NCBI GenBank assembly: GCA_023416415.1 | Contig: JAEZHR010000195.1 | Location: 1 to 10,725, forward strand | DNA: 10,725 nucleotides | Source: Pseudomonadota bacterium | GTDB taxonomy: Bacteria > Pseudomonadota > Gammaproteobacteria > Burkholderiales > Burkholderiaceae_D | Direction of reading: 5' to 3' | Shown: one piece after another, positions 1-7,085 of the stretch | Numbering within the stretch: position 1 is the first letter of the stretch | Layout of the letters: each line of letters begins with the position of its first letter | The notes under the pieces: generated by a model | The model's input: only the letters and a program-made list of their open reading frames with translations | The model's database searches: none | Told to the model about the DNA's origin: nothing | Program-made: the position numbers and the translations under genes

Positions 1-402
1 GTGGAAACCACGATGCTTGACGAGGTGATAAAGCACGCGAGCCCATTCGTCGGGCAAGAGTTTTCTGTCCAGACCTTCGACACGCAATTGCCACGGACTT
101 TTTGCGCTAGCAGCATCGGTTCGTAACTGGGCTATGTTGGTTATTAGGCCTTCTCGTTTGAACAAACGTGCAAGCTTGGTCAGGCGCCAAGTGCGGCGGC
201 GCAAACGGCGACGCATGAGACGGGCATCGCGGCGAGCCTTGTTCAGTGGCTCGCCCTCCTTGGCGGTTTCTGCCTTGTCAAAACAACGCACACCAAGATC
301 GACCACTCGATTTTCACTGAGCACGCACCAACCAACAGATGCGATGCCAATGTCAAATCCGAAGGTGAACAAACCCAAGTTCTGCACAGGCTTGTCGCTC
401 AT
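1..402 (-). CDS. cas9: Cas9, type II-C, N-terminal part (runs off left edge)
   Basis: This is the first 134 codons of an RNA-guided DNA endonuclease, read leftward without a stop to position 1. Visible in order: a RuvC-I motif FDIGIASVGW at residues 16-25 with the catalytic aspartate D17; LGVRCFDKAE at 36-45; an arginine-rich bridge helix at about 55-85 (core RRDARLMRRRLRRR); SPWQLR at 102-107; LDRKLLPDEW and HLVKHRGF at about 111-133, the start of the recognition lobe. Spacing and wording closely follow N. meningitidis Cas9 as I recall it, including the PWQLR...LDRKL...EW...HL.KHRG series, which points to subtype II-C. The ATG at 402 has GGGAG six bases upstream (409-413). An in-frame ATG at 417 has no such site. 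A tracrRNA lies divergently just upstream. HNH, the PAM-interacting domain, cas1 and cas2 would lie outside the window, so nuclease integrity cannot be judged. Known: the family is multi-turnover defence; the fit here is seen directly. Confidence 0.95.
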   Translation of the reverse strand, partial: MSDKPVQNLGLFTFGFDIGIASVGWCVLSENRVVDLGVRCFDKAETAKEGEPLNKARRDARLMRRRLRRRTWRLTKLARLFKREGLITNIAQLRTDAASAKSPWQLRVEGLDRKLLPDEWARVLYHLVKHRGFH

Positions 403-420
403 CTGTTTCTCCCGCATAAT
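392..420 (+). promoter_or_regulatory. Probable sigma70-type promoter of the tracrRNA
   Basis: A -35-like TTGTCG (392-397) is followed after exactly 17 bases by a -10-like CATAAT (415-420). This predicts a transcript start near 427-428, which is the first base of the 36-nt anti-repeat. The promoter overlaps the cas9 ribosome-binding site and first codons on the opposite strand. The hexamers are partial matches, so the support comes mainly from spacing and from where the predicted start falls. Confidence 0.6.
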
Positions 421-426
421 TGTCTC

Positions 427-524
427 CGTTGTGGCTATCCGGGGTGAGAGCCGTTGCTACAATAAGGTGCAGTCGAATGACTGCGACCGTATCCAGCCCG
501 GTGGGGAAACTCACCGGGCTTTTT
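427..524 (+). ncRNA. tracrRNA of the type II-C CRISPR-Cas system
   Basis: This trans-activating RNA pairs with pre-crRNA repeats, guides RNase III processing and anchors crRNA in Cas9. The anti-repeat (428-463) contains GTGAGAGCCGTTGCTACAAT, near-identical to the N. meningitidis tracrRNA (GAGAACCGTTGCTACAATAAGG as I remember it). AATAAGG (461-467) then leads into a stem-loop with arms GCAGTC (469-474) and GACTGC (479-484) closed by GAAT, the counterpart of the first Neisseria stem. A linker (485-494) precedes a terminator hairpin. Length is about 98 nt, normal for II-C. It is divergent from cas9. The strand is set by the terminator's T-run. The 5' end is inferred from the promoter spacing. 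Confidence 0.9.
495..524 (+). terminator. Intrinsic terminator of the tracrRNA
   Basis: Perfect 9-bp arms AGCCCGGTG (495-503) and CACCGGGCT (512-520) extend by a G-T and a G-C pair to an 11-bp stem closed by a GAAA tetraloop (506-509). Five T residues follow at 520-524. It should end the tracrRNA and would also form the 3' hairpin held by Cas9. Confidence 0.9.
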
Positions 525-928
525 ATTTCTTTATTGAATTTCCAAGAGATTAGTCCCTCTGCGCGCAGGGTTCAACTCGGTCTTTTTGAATTTATGCTGC
601 TGTAGTTACTTCTGACGCTTTCGTTCTGTGTGTTATTCGGTCAAAGGAAGTCCGTCAACAGTTAAGCGCCTTCTCAAGAGTATTGGCGACATCCCGCGAC
701 AACTTCAAATTCTTAATGCGAGCTGAACCTCCGTTGCCTGAAACACAGGCACTTCCCCCTCAGTAGCGCTCCCGTTAAGCAACCAATACCTTTCTTGCAA
801 GAACGACATTCTCTATTTTAAGATTGTTATCCGGCCACCGCAGTTCGGCGATGGCAATATCGACCTCTGGAACGGAGGTCGTTTCCTTGTGCGGTTCTGT
901 TGAAACGATCCGCGTGATCGTCACCCCG
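525..928. other. Low-GC stretch with no convincing gene
   Basis: About 400 bases lie between the tracrRNA terminator and the MFS gene. GC is near one half by hand count over 541-900, well below the rest of the window. Stops are frequent in all frames on both strands. I see no CRISPR repeats, tRNA or insertion-sequence ends. A 7-bp inverted repeat (CGACCTC at 861-867, GAGGTCG at 875-881) is followed on the plus strand by TTTCCTT and could be a weak terminator. The only open stretch of note is the small minus-strand ORF listed separately. The region may be the decayed junction of an acquired CRISPR locus. Confidence 0.5.
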
Positions 929-939
929 TCATTTCGCAT
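775..939 (-). CDS. Small hypothetical ORF overlapping the MFS stop codon
   Basis: This is a 54-codon ORF starting MRNDGVTITR and ending RKVLVA. Its ATG (939) overlaps the end of the MFS gene by 11 bases in another frame, a layout that allows translational coupling. No Shine-Dalgarno sequence is clear upstream. I recognise no family, membrane segment or signal peptide. Composition is lower in GC than the MFS gene, and a 7-bp inverted repeat (861-881) lies inside. It may be a chance ORF or a leftover fragment. An upstream in-frame ATG at 969 would place the start deeper within the MFS coding region and is less likely. Confidence 0.2.
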   Translation of the reverse strand: MRNDGVTITRIVSTEPHKETTSVPEVDIAIAELRWPDNNLKIENVVLARKVLVA

Positions 940-2239
940 CCAAGGCCGCGCGCCGGCCGCGCCCGGCATCGACAGTAAGCAACAGCACCAATCCCGCCAC
1001 GAAGTAAATCCCGGTGATCAGCATGGCCAGCTTGTGGTCGCCGCTGGAGGTCCAGCTCACCACGCCGTAGGTCAGCGGCCCGAGAATCGAAGCCAGACGA
1101 TTGGCCACGCCCCATAGCGCAAAGAACTCGGCGCTGCGCGCGCGCGGGCTGAGCACGCCGATGAAGGCTCGTGCCGCCGATTGCGAAGCGCCGAGCGACA
1201 CGCCGGCGAGGTTGGCGGCAACCCAGAACAGTCCGGGGCCGTCTGCGAACCAGGCCAGCAGTACCATCGCGATCCATCCCAGCAGGGTCAGGGCGATGGT
1301 CGGCACGTGGCCGATCCGGTCCTGCACGTGGCCGAAGACAAAGGCCCCGGCGGCTGCAGTCAGGTTGACCACGATGATCAGGAGAATGGTGTCCTGAGTG
1401 TCGAAGCCCATCGCCTGTTGCGCATAGATCGCGGCCAGCGCGATGACGGCTTGCACGCCGGCTTGATAGACGACGATGCAGGCGAGAAAGCGGCGCAGGT
1501 CACGGTAATGACGCGCGCGTTGCCAGGTCTGGCGCAAGCGGTCGAAGGTGTCGTGCAGCATGCCGCGCGGAGCGGGCGCCGGCTGGGGCTGCGCGCGTTC
1601 GCGCAGCAGGAAGAAGGTCGGCAGACTGGCCAGGGCGAAGATCAGTGCGGTGATCAGCATCGTCACCGGGACGAACTGCTGCGCTTCATCCCCGCGTGCG
1701 CCAGCCCAGGTAATGTAAGCCAGGCAAATGCCGAGCGTAAGCAGACCGCCGCAGTAACCGAGGCTCCACCCCCAGCCCGACAGACGACCCTGACCTTCGG
1801 CCGTGCCGAGCTCTGGCAGGAAGGCCGCTACCACATTCTCGCCAAGGTTGTAGAAGACATTGGACAGGGCCAGCAGCTGGATGGTCGCCACCAGGGTCTG
1901 CGGTCCGGCGAACCAGAGCGCGGCCGTGCCCAGAACGCAGCCGGCGGTGGAATAGGCCAGTACCGTCTTCTTGCACCCGCGCAGGTCGGCGTAGGCGCCC
2001 ACGACCGGGCCCACCACCATCACAACAGCATATGAAGCGGCCAATGTGGCCGTCCAGGCGAAGGTGGCCCAGACCGCGCCACCGGCGACGACGCCGACAA
2101 AATAGGCGTTGAAGATGGCCGTGATGACAACCGTGGTGTAGCTGGAATTGGCAAAATCGTACATCGCCCAGGCGAAGGCCTCGCGGCGGGCAACGCCGGG
2201 GGCAAGGGTCGGGCCGACTGGACGCTCGGGACTGTGCAT
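929..2239 (-). CDS. MFS transporter, UMF1 (Atg22-like) family
   Basis: This is a 436-residue integral inner-membrane protein of the major facilitator superfamily. The N-terminal AWAMYDFANSSYTT (residues 24-37) is the signature of the UMF1/Atg22-like group. Hydrophobic segments alternate with short loops in a pattern fitting 12 helices. A charged cytoplasmic central loop (about residues 213-245, LLRERAQPQPAPAPRG onward) separates the two halves. The loop after the second helix contains GAYADLRGCKK, an MFS motif A-like turn, repeated in the second half as GHVQDRIGHV. Length is typical. The ATG at 2239 has GGAG five bases upstream. Bacterial UMF1 substrates are mostly unknown, and fungal Atg22 exports amino acids from vacuoles, so no substrate is assigned. 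It is transcribed toward the CRISPR end and divergently from the DUF1631 gene. It appears to be the last native chromosomal gene before the low-GC DNA. Confidence 0.9.
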   Translation of the reverse strand: MHSPERPVGPTLAPGVARREAFAWAMYDFANSSYTTVVITAIFNAYFVGVVAGGAVWATFAWTATLAASYAVVMVVGPVVGAYADLRGCKKTVLAYSTAGCVLGTAALWFAGPQTLVATIQLLALSNVFYNLGENVVAAFLPELGTAEGQGRLSGWGWSLGYCGGLLTLGICLAYITWAGARGDEAQQFVPVTMLITALIFALASLPTFFLLRERAQPQPAPAPRGMLHDTFDRLRQTWQRARHYRDLRRFLACIVVYQAGVQAVIALAAIYAQQAMGFDTQDTILLIIVVNLTAAAGAFVFGHVQDRIGHVPTIALTLLGWIAMVLLAWFADGPGLFWVAANLAGVSLGASQSAARAFIGVLSPRARSAEFFALWGVANRLASILGPLTYGVVSWTSSGDHKLAMLITGIYFVAGLVLLLTVDAGRGRRAALDAK

Positions 2240-2399
2240 GGAAACTCCGCACTACCAAAAGGGGAAGTATCCCACCAGCCACGAAAATCACTGCAAGGAA
2301 TAAGTCCTTACAAAAATAAATCTTGCTTTAAAGAAATATCATGCAAAAATGAATGTTTTGTTTTGCGCCTGCCGTCGCCTCAGAATTGTCATTTAAATC
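2240..2399. promoter_or_regulatory. AT-rich divergent promoter region
   Basis: This spacer separates the divergent MFS and DUF1631 genes. The core (about 2280-2365) is very AT-rich against GC-rich neighbours, as expected of a shared promoter region. A plausible plus-strand pair is TTGCTT (2323-2328) and AAAAAT about 16 bases on. A short inverted repeat AAGGA/TCCTT lies around 2295-2309. None of these matches is strong enough to fix a start point. Confidence 0.4.
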
Positions 2400-4469
2400 A
2401 TGCACTTCGAACCTCCGTGCATCCTTCCTGCCCTCGAAGCACTGCCGGGCGCGCAGGCCCACGAGGCGCTGATCGATGCTGCGGCGATCCAGTTCAATTC
2501 CCAGCTCGACGGACTGACTTCGCGCCTGGCGCAAGCCCTTCAGGAGATCGGCGCAGGCAGTACCGACCCGGCGCAGGCGGCCTTGAACGCGGCAGCTGCC
2601 GCCCTGCTGCGCAAGAATCGCTACCCGTTCGCCTACGTGGCCGCCGAGCGCCTGCGCGCGGTGCTCTCTCACGAACTGCGGATGGCTGCGTCCGGCGTGG
2701 CCGGCAACGGCGAAGCCGGCGGCGCACTTCGGTCGCTGTCGCCGGAGACCGAGATCGACAAGACGCTCACCTTGGGTAAGGCTGCCCGTACGCTTGAAGA
2801 GATGCACGGCGAACAGCTGGCCACGCTCGAACTGCGCCTGGCCGCCCTCTTCGGGCGCACGCAGCTGGAACCGGCGCGGCATCCGTTCCGGCCTCTGGTT
2901 TTCCTGACGGTGCTGCACGAAGCCTGGTGCGAATTCCACCCCGACACCACAGCCCATGGGCTGGTGTTTCCGCTGCTGGGCTCCGGCTTGTGCCCGGATC
3001 TTGCGCCCATCCTGCAGGCACTCGACCAGGTACTGATCAAGCGCGGTATTCTGCCCGGACTGCCGGCGCCGGCAGCACGACCCGGACCGATGCCAGCCGA
3101 ACCGCCGGCGTCCATCGGCGGCCTCGACGCATGGCGGCCACCACGGGCATCGCAGGCACGGGGATCCAGCGCGCTATTCGCCTGGCTCGACGCATTGCCG
3201 CGCGCATACCCGGAACCATTGGGAACGCCCGGTGGCACGGAGCCGACCGAACCGGACGTGCTGCTGCACGTACTGCGCCACGCGCCAGCGGGCAGCATCG
3301 GCGCGGCCGAGACGAAGCTCGTCGAGCTGCTTGTCACGGTCTTTCGCTCCGTGCTCGACGAAACCGCAATTGCCGCTCCCATGCGTGCCCGGATCGCCTC
3401 CCTGCAGTTGCCGGTGCTGCGCGCGGCGCTGATCGCGCCCCCCTTTCTCCTCGGTCCGGACCAGCCGGTGCGGCGCACGCTCGAGCTGCTGGCCGAGCTG
3501 GCGATGGACTGGGATCCGGCATGCGACCCCAATCGCACTGATCCGGTTTGCGCGACCATCAAGCGCATCGTCGAGCGCATCGCGCGCGAAAACGAGGATC
3601 GCATTGGTGTGTTCGTCGACGCGGCATGGGACCTCGAATCCTTCAAGCGGCGCGAACAAGGAACGGCCGAACATATCCTCGCCGTCCCGATTGCCACTGC
3701 GTTAAAGGAAGAAAGACAGCGTCACGCGGAGCGCAGGGCGTGCGCGGAGGTTGCGCTGCGCATAGACAGCGGCGAGGTGGTCGCCTTCGTCGAGACCTTC
3801 CTGGAAGACCGGTGGGTGTCGGTCCTGACCCTGGCCTACACGCAGGAAGACCAGCCGCACGAGGCGCAGGATGCACTCAAGACCATGGACGACCTCGTGT
3901 GGAGCGTGAAGCCGAAGATTACGGCGGACGAACGACGCGCGCTGCTGAGCATGCTGCCCGGCATGGTGGCCTCGCTCAATCGCTGGCTCGACCGCGTACA
4001 GTGGAGCGGCGCGGAACGCACACACTTCTTGTCCGAATTGGCCGCCTGCCATGTCTCGCTGGTTCGCGCGCCGCTGGCACTATCCCCCGAGCGGCGCGCG
4101 GCGCTCGCGCTGGAAGCCGCGCGTCTGGCGGCTGAACGACGCCAGGCGCGAGCGGCGCGCCGATTGCCGGACCCCGCTCCGGACGATATTGACCGCCACG
4201 TGCACACGTTGCAATGCGGCGTCTGGCTGGAATTCGCCGAACCCGGCGGCTTGCGCCGTCTGAAGCTGGCCTGGGTCAGCCCCATGCGCAGCCTCTTTCT
4301 GTTCGCCACGCGCGCCCGCAGGCACGCACTGTCCCTGACCGACGAAGCACTCGCCGCCGCCCTGCGCGAAGGGCGCGCACGCATCATCGACTCACGGGCG
4401 CTGGTTCGCCGGTCTCTCGGCAGCCTGCCTGCCGAGAGCGCAAACGACGGCGTACGCCCGGCCGCCTGA
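2400..4469 (+). CDS. DUF1631 family protein
   Basis: This is a 689-residue soluble protein with no signal peptide or membrane segment. The N-terminal part (1-215) is mostly helical and contains HPFRPLVFLTVLHEAW (161-176), matching the family's NP-x-RP-like segment. A Pro/Ala/Gly-rich linker spans about 218-256, and a helix-rich middle part follows. The C-terminal part (about 600-668: GVWLEF, RLKLAWVSP, LFLFATR, then an LTDEALAAALREG helix) is the conserved DUF1631 tail, which looks like a PilZ-type beta-barrel. The RxxxR and D/NxSxxG motifs for cyclic-di-GMP are not evident, so ligand binding is not claimed. An in-frame stop at 2394-2396 forces the start at or after 2397. ATG 2400 is the first candidate but has no clear Shine-Dalgarno sequence. 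Function in the family is unknown. A 10-bp inverted repeat lies in the last codons. Confidence 0.85.
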   Translation: MHFEPPCILPALEALPGAQAHEALIDAAAIQFNSQLDGLTSRLAQALQEIGAGSTDPAQAALNAAAAALLRKNRYPFAYVAAERLRAVLSHELRMAASGVAGNGEAGGALRSLSPETEIDKTLTLGKAARTLEEMHGEQLATLELRLAALFGRTQLEPARHPFRPLVFLTVLHEAWCEFHPDTTAHGLVFPLLGSGLCPDLAPILQALDQVLIKRGILPGLPAPAARPGPMPAEPPASIGGLDAWRPPRASQARGSSALFAWLDALPRAYPEPLGTPGGTEPTEPDVLLHVLRHAPAGSIGAAETKLVELLVTVFRSVLDETAIAAPMRARIASLQLPVLRAALIAPPFLLGPDQPVRRTLELLAELAMDWDPACDPNRTDPVCATIKRIVERIARENEDRIGVFVDAAWDLESFKRREQGTAEHILAVPIATALKEERQRHAERRACAEVALRIDSGEVVAFVETFLEDRWVSVLTLAYTQEDQPHEAQDALKTMDDLVWSVKPKITADERRALLSMLPGMVASLNRWLDRVQWSGAERTHFLSELAACHVSLVRAPLALSPERRAALALEAARLAAERRQARAARRLPDPAPDDIDRHVHTLQCGVWLEFAEPGGLRRLKLAWVSPMRSLFLFATRARRHALSLTDEALAAALREGRARIIDSRALVRRSLGSLPAESANDGVRPAA
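4414..4438 (+). repeat. Perfect 10-bp inverted repeat near the DUF1631 3' end
   Basis: Arms CTCTCGGCAG (4414-4423) and CTGCCGAGAG (4429-4438) are separated by CCTGC. It lies inside the coding sequence about 30 bases before the stop. No T-run follows, so it is not a canonical terminator. It could protect or fold the mRNA 3' end, or be incidental in GC-rich coding DNA. Confidence 0.5.
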
Positions 4470-4611
4470 GCCCACTTCCCGCCGAGGCAGGACATCCATC
4501 CGACAAGCATCGCCGCCTGCCACGCGGAACGCGGACCCCGCCTCGCATGTCATAGCAACAAGACAGCTGCTCTCCGAGCGCAACACAAACTCATAGCTCC
4601 AAGGGATAGCC

Positions 4612-5544
4612 TTGACCCGGCGCGCCTTGCTTCTCGTCAATCGCAACAGCCGCAACGGTGCGTCCGACATCGAAGCGGCGCGTCGACGGTTGTGGCACGC
4701 CGGAATCGACCTGGTCGAACCAGCGGATTCGGACATGTCGGCGCAAGGTGTTGCAGAGCGCATTCGCGCTCACCGAAATGCAGTTGATCTCGTCATCGTG
4801 GGCGGCGGCGACGGTTCCATGAATGCGGCCGCACCCGCGCTGGTCGAAACCGGCTTGCCTCTGGGCCTGCTGCCGCTGGGCACCGCCAACGACCTTGCAC
4901 GCACGCTGTCGATACCGACCGACCCAGTCGAAGCCGCTGGCGTCATCGCTGCAAACAAGCGTCATCGCATCGATCTCGGCTGCGTGAACGGACACTATTT
5001 TTTCAATGTCGCCCATCTCGGACTCGGGGTACAGGTCGCACGCGAGCTGTCGCCGGCGAGCAAGCAGCGCTGGGGACCATTCGCCTATCTGGCAGCGCTG
5101 GCGCGTACCTTGCGTTCGTCCGATGCATTCAATGCAGACGTCGCATGCGATGGCCGGCGCCAGCGCCTGCATACCATTCAGCTGGCCATCGGCAATGGAC
5201 GTCACTTCGGTGGCGGCACAACGGTCGCGGCCCCGGCACGCATCGACGATGGCTGCTTCTTTCTGTGCAGCGTAGAGCCGCTCGGCTGGCGCGAACTGCT
5301 GCGCGCCGCACCACGCATGCCAGCCCTGCGCGCCGGAAAATTCGAGGCGCACGATCCGGTCGAGGTGATGCGCGGACGCAAGATCGACATCAGGACGCGT
5401 GTGCCGATGCCTGTCAGCGCCGACGGCGAGATCGTCGCCCATACACCGGCACACTTTACGTTACGGGTCGGCGCGCTCGAAGTGCTGGTGCCGGCCGCTT
5501 ATTTCGAAGATCGCAAGGAGATTTTCCATGCTGCTCAGGGATGA
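4612..5544 (+). CDS. Diacylglycerol/lipid kinase, YegS/BmrU type
   Basis: This is a 310-residue member of the DAGK catalytic family, which transfers phosphate from ATP (or another NTP) to diacylglycerol or a related membrane lipid on the cytoplasmic face. The nucleotide-binding core IVGGGDGSMN is at 62-71 and GTANDLA at 90-96. The C-terminal sandwich domain shows AIGNGRHFGGG (192-202), PARIDDGCF (208-216) and SADGE (269-273), the usual YegS-like order. Length is typical. It starts at a TTG. The in-frame stop TAG at 4594-4596 leaves no ATG before it, and AAGGGA (4601-4606) sits five bases upstream. The last 17 bases overlap the following DUF2383 gene, so the two are surely one operon. The 142-base gap to the DUF1631 gene holds no clear promoter or terminator. 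Lipid substrate is not determinable here. Confidence 0.88.
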   Translation: MTRRALLLVNRNSRNGASDIEAARRRLWHAGIDLVEPADSDMSAQGVAERIRAHRNAVDLVIVGGGDGSMNAAAPALVETGLPLGLLPLGTANDLARTLSIPTDPVEAAGVIAANKRHRIDLGCVNGHYFFNVAHLGLGVQVARELSPASKQRWGPFAYLAALARTLRSSDAFNADVACDGRRQRLHTIQLAIGNGRHFGGGTTVAAPARIDDGCFFLCSVEPLGWRELLRAAPRMPALRAGKFEAHDPVEVMRGRKIDIRTRVPMPVSADGEIVAHTPAHFTLRVGALEVLVPAAYFEDRKEIFHAAQG

Positions 5545-5968
5545 CCGTCAGGCTGCACTCAATGCCGTGGAAAGTACTTGTCTGGAAAGCGCGGACGGCT
5601 ATGCCGCGGCTGCCGAAAACGCAAAGAGCGCAGAGCTGGGCGTGGACTTCGACGAAGCCGCGCAAGGTCTGCGTCGGTTCGCGAGCGATCTGGCTTCGCA
5701 CATCCGGGCGCTCGGCGATTTGCCGCAACAGCCCGACCCCGATCGCGAGGCCTTTGGCCATGTGCTCGACACCATCAAGGCACGCCTGGCGGCAGACAGC
5801 GATGCCACGCTGCTGGAGCAACGACTGGCAGCGGACGCGGAGCTGGAACTGACCGTGCAAACGGCATTGAACGAAGACCTCCCGGACGACACGCGCGCGG
5901 TGCTCTCGCGTCTGCTGGACGAGATCGCGCAACGACGCATGCAGCTGCTGCGCACATGCAAACACTGA
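5528..5968 (+). CDS. DUF2383 (PA2169-like) ferritin-like four-helix protein
   Basis: This is a 146-residue cytoplasmic, nearly all-helical protein. The family pattern is visible: an early D/S-GY-x-AAE segment (ADGYAAAAE, 22-30), a second helix with RRFASDLASHIRALG (49-63), a short proline-containing turn (QQPDPD), a third helix with TLLEQRLAADAELELTVQTAL (94-114), then EDLPDDTRAVLSRLLDEI (116-133). This matches DUF2383, a ferritin-like bundle seen in stress-related gene clusters. Classical di-iron ExxH motifs are not obvious, so iron binding is not claimed. The ATG at 5528 has an ideal AAGGAG (5515-5520) seven bases upstream, located inside the lipid-kinase gene. The longer open frame upstream is kinase coding sequence in another frame. 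It ends 7 bases from the stop of the convergent GNAT gene. Confidence 0.8.
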   Translation: MLLRDDRQAALNAVESTCLESADGYAAAAENAKSAELGVDFDEAAQGLRRFASDLASHIRALGDLPQQPDPDREAFGHVLDTIKARLAADSDATLLEQRLAADAELELTVQTALNEDLPDDTRAVLSRLLDEIAQRRMQLLRTCKH

Positions 5969-5975
5969 GAGCGGT

Positions 5976-7085
5976 TCAGCTTCTGATCCGCATGAACGGC
6001 TGCAGCATGCGTGCGACGAGACCTTCATTGCGCCACAGTTCACGCAGACGCATGCGCAGCCGGCGTTCAAGCGCCGCCCGCATGTCGCCAAGCACCAGGC
6101 CCGGCACGCCCAGCATGTGCCGGCGAGAGCGGAAGACGATGACATCGTCGAGATCGCGCCGCCGTGCGAGCAGGCGCATCTTGTACTCGTCCTGCCCCCA
6201 CAGGAAGTGGTACTCGTTGCCACCGCGCGCGATGCACTCGCAGATCGTCAGATAGCAGCACAGCGTGCCTGGGCGCCAGGCGTCATAGCGCGGATCGTGC
6301 GCGATCACGTCGAGGAAGATGTTGTCGCGCACCTGATAGTTGATGGTGCCGGCCACGATCCGCCCGTCGATGGTCAGCACGCCGAGCAGGCCGCACTCCA
6401 TGGCCAGGTGCGTGATGCGCTCGGCAAGTGCGGTGTCGTTGATCGACACCTTGCCCTTGCTGGCCATGCGCTGGCGGTTGAGCGCGATGATGTGGCGAAT
6501 CAGATTTTCCTCGAGCTCGTGCGCCTCGATCAGCGCAAAACATACCGAGGGGTGATCGCGCCTGAGCTTGTTCAGATATCGATTGATGTAACTGCGCGTG
6601 GACTTGCCTAGCCGTGTCATGTATTCGGCGGTACTGGAGGGCAGCGTCAGCACCATGTCTTCCAGGCAGTTGTGCACGCGGTACGGCAGTGCAAGATGGC
6701 GCAGGCGTGCCTGCACGGCATGAAAGCGGATCGCGCGCACTCTGGCATCGGAGGCGAACAGATGATGCGCAAAACGTCGCACGGCGCCTTCTCCGACTTC
6801 GATTCCTTCGTTGAGCACGCGCACCACACGCCCCTGACGCTCATACAGCCAGAGGCAAAGTATGGTGCGCCCGCTGCGCACGACGAACGTGCTGACCCCT
6901 CGCGTACCGCCGAAGGCACGCCGGTAGGCCAGTGTCGAGAACAGATTCGCATACAGCTGCTGCAATGCCGCCTCGACGTAGGGCGGAACGGCATCTTCAA
7001 AGCACTCGACGATGAAGTCGTCCGCCCGCGTTTCCTGGGCGCTCCTTCCGGCCCCATCCAACTGCGTCGGATCGCTTGAAATCAT
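5976..7085 (-). CDS. GNAT acyltransferase, FemAB/CelD-like (Acetyltransf_6)
   Basis: This is a protein of about 369 residues. Numbering from the chosen start, the first ~145 residues form a degenerate first GNAT lobe. The second lobe (about 150-305) carries the family features: EYMTRLGKSTRSYINRYLNKL (154-174), the LNRQRMASKGK helix (202-212), IDGRIVAGTINYQV (239-252), then the signature RYDAWRPGTLCCYL (266-279) and GGNEYHFLWGQDEYKMRL (288-305), i.e. the xPG turn and the G-x-(D/E)-x-YK block of BioF2/CelD-like acyltransferases. The family acylates sugars or amino-sugars in polysaccharide or peptidoglycan pathways; the substrate here is unknown. The ATG at 7085 has GGAG nine bases upstream. In-frame ATGs at 7109, 7127 and 7253 lack a good site, and 7253 would add an arginine-rich, unconserved-looking N-terminus. 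The gene lies downstream of the GGDEF-EAL gene on the same strand. Confidence 0.82.
   Translation of the reverse strand: MISSDPTQLDGAGRSAQETRADDFIVECFEDAVPPYVEAALQQLYANLFSTLAYRRAFGGTRGVSTFVVRSGRTILCLWLYERQGRVVRVLNEGIEVGEGAVRRFAHHLFASDARVRAIRFHAVQARLRHLALPYRVHNCLEDMVLTLPSSTAEYMTRLGKSTRSYINRYLNKLRRDHPSVCFALIEAHELEENLIRHIIALNRQRMASKGKVSINDTALAERITHLAMECGLLGVLTIDGRIVAGTINYQVRDNIFLDVIAHDPRYDAWRPGTLCCYLTICECIARGGNEYHFLWGQDEYKMRLLARRRDLDDVIVFRSRRHMLGVPGLVLGDMRAALERRLRMRLRELWRNEGLVARMLQPFMRIRS

Noticed and set aside
134..605. Plus-strand open frames of 139 and 61 codons across the CRISPR end
   Set aside because: They are the complement of the cas9 frame and run through the tracrRNA; the protein is arginine-rich shadow sequence with no family features.
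669..765. Minus-strand stretch reading ARIKNLKLSRDVANTLEKALNC before a stop in parts
   Set aside because: It looks protein-like, but has no start codon after the preceding in-frame stop and no recognised family; at most a remnant.
1..930. CRISPR spacer array
   Set aside because: Only the single degenerate repeat that forms the tracrRNA anti-repeat is present; no second copy at spacer distance was found.
1181..2035. Plus-strand 284-codon open frame
   Set aside because: It is antisense to the MFS transporter; glutamine/histidine-rich low-information sequence with no recognisable fold.
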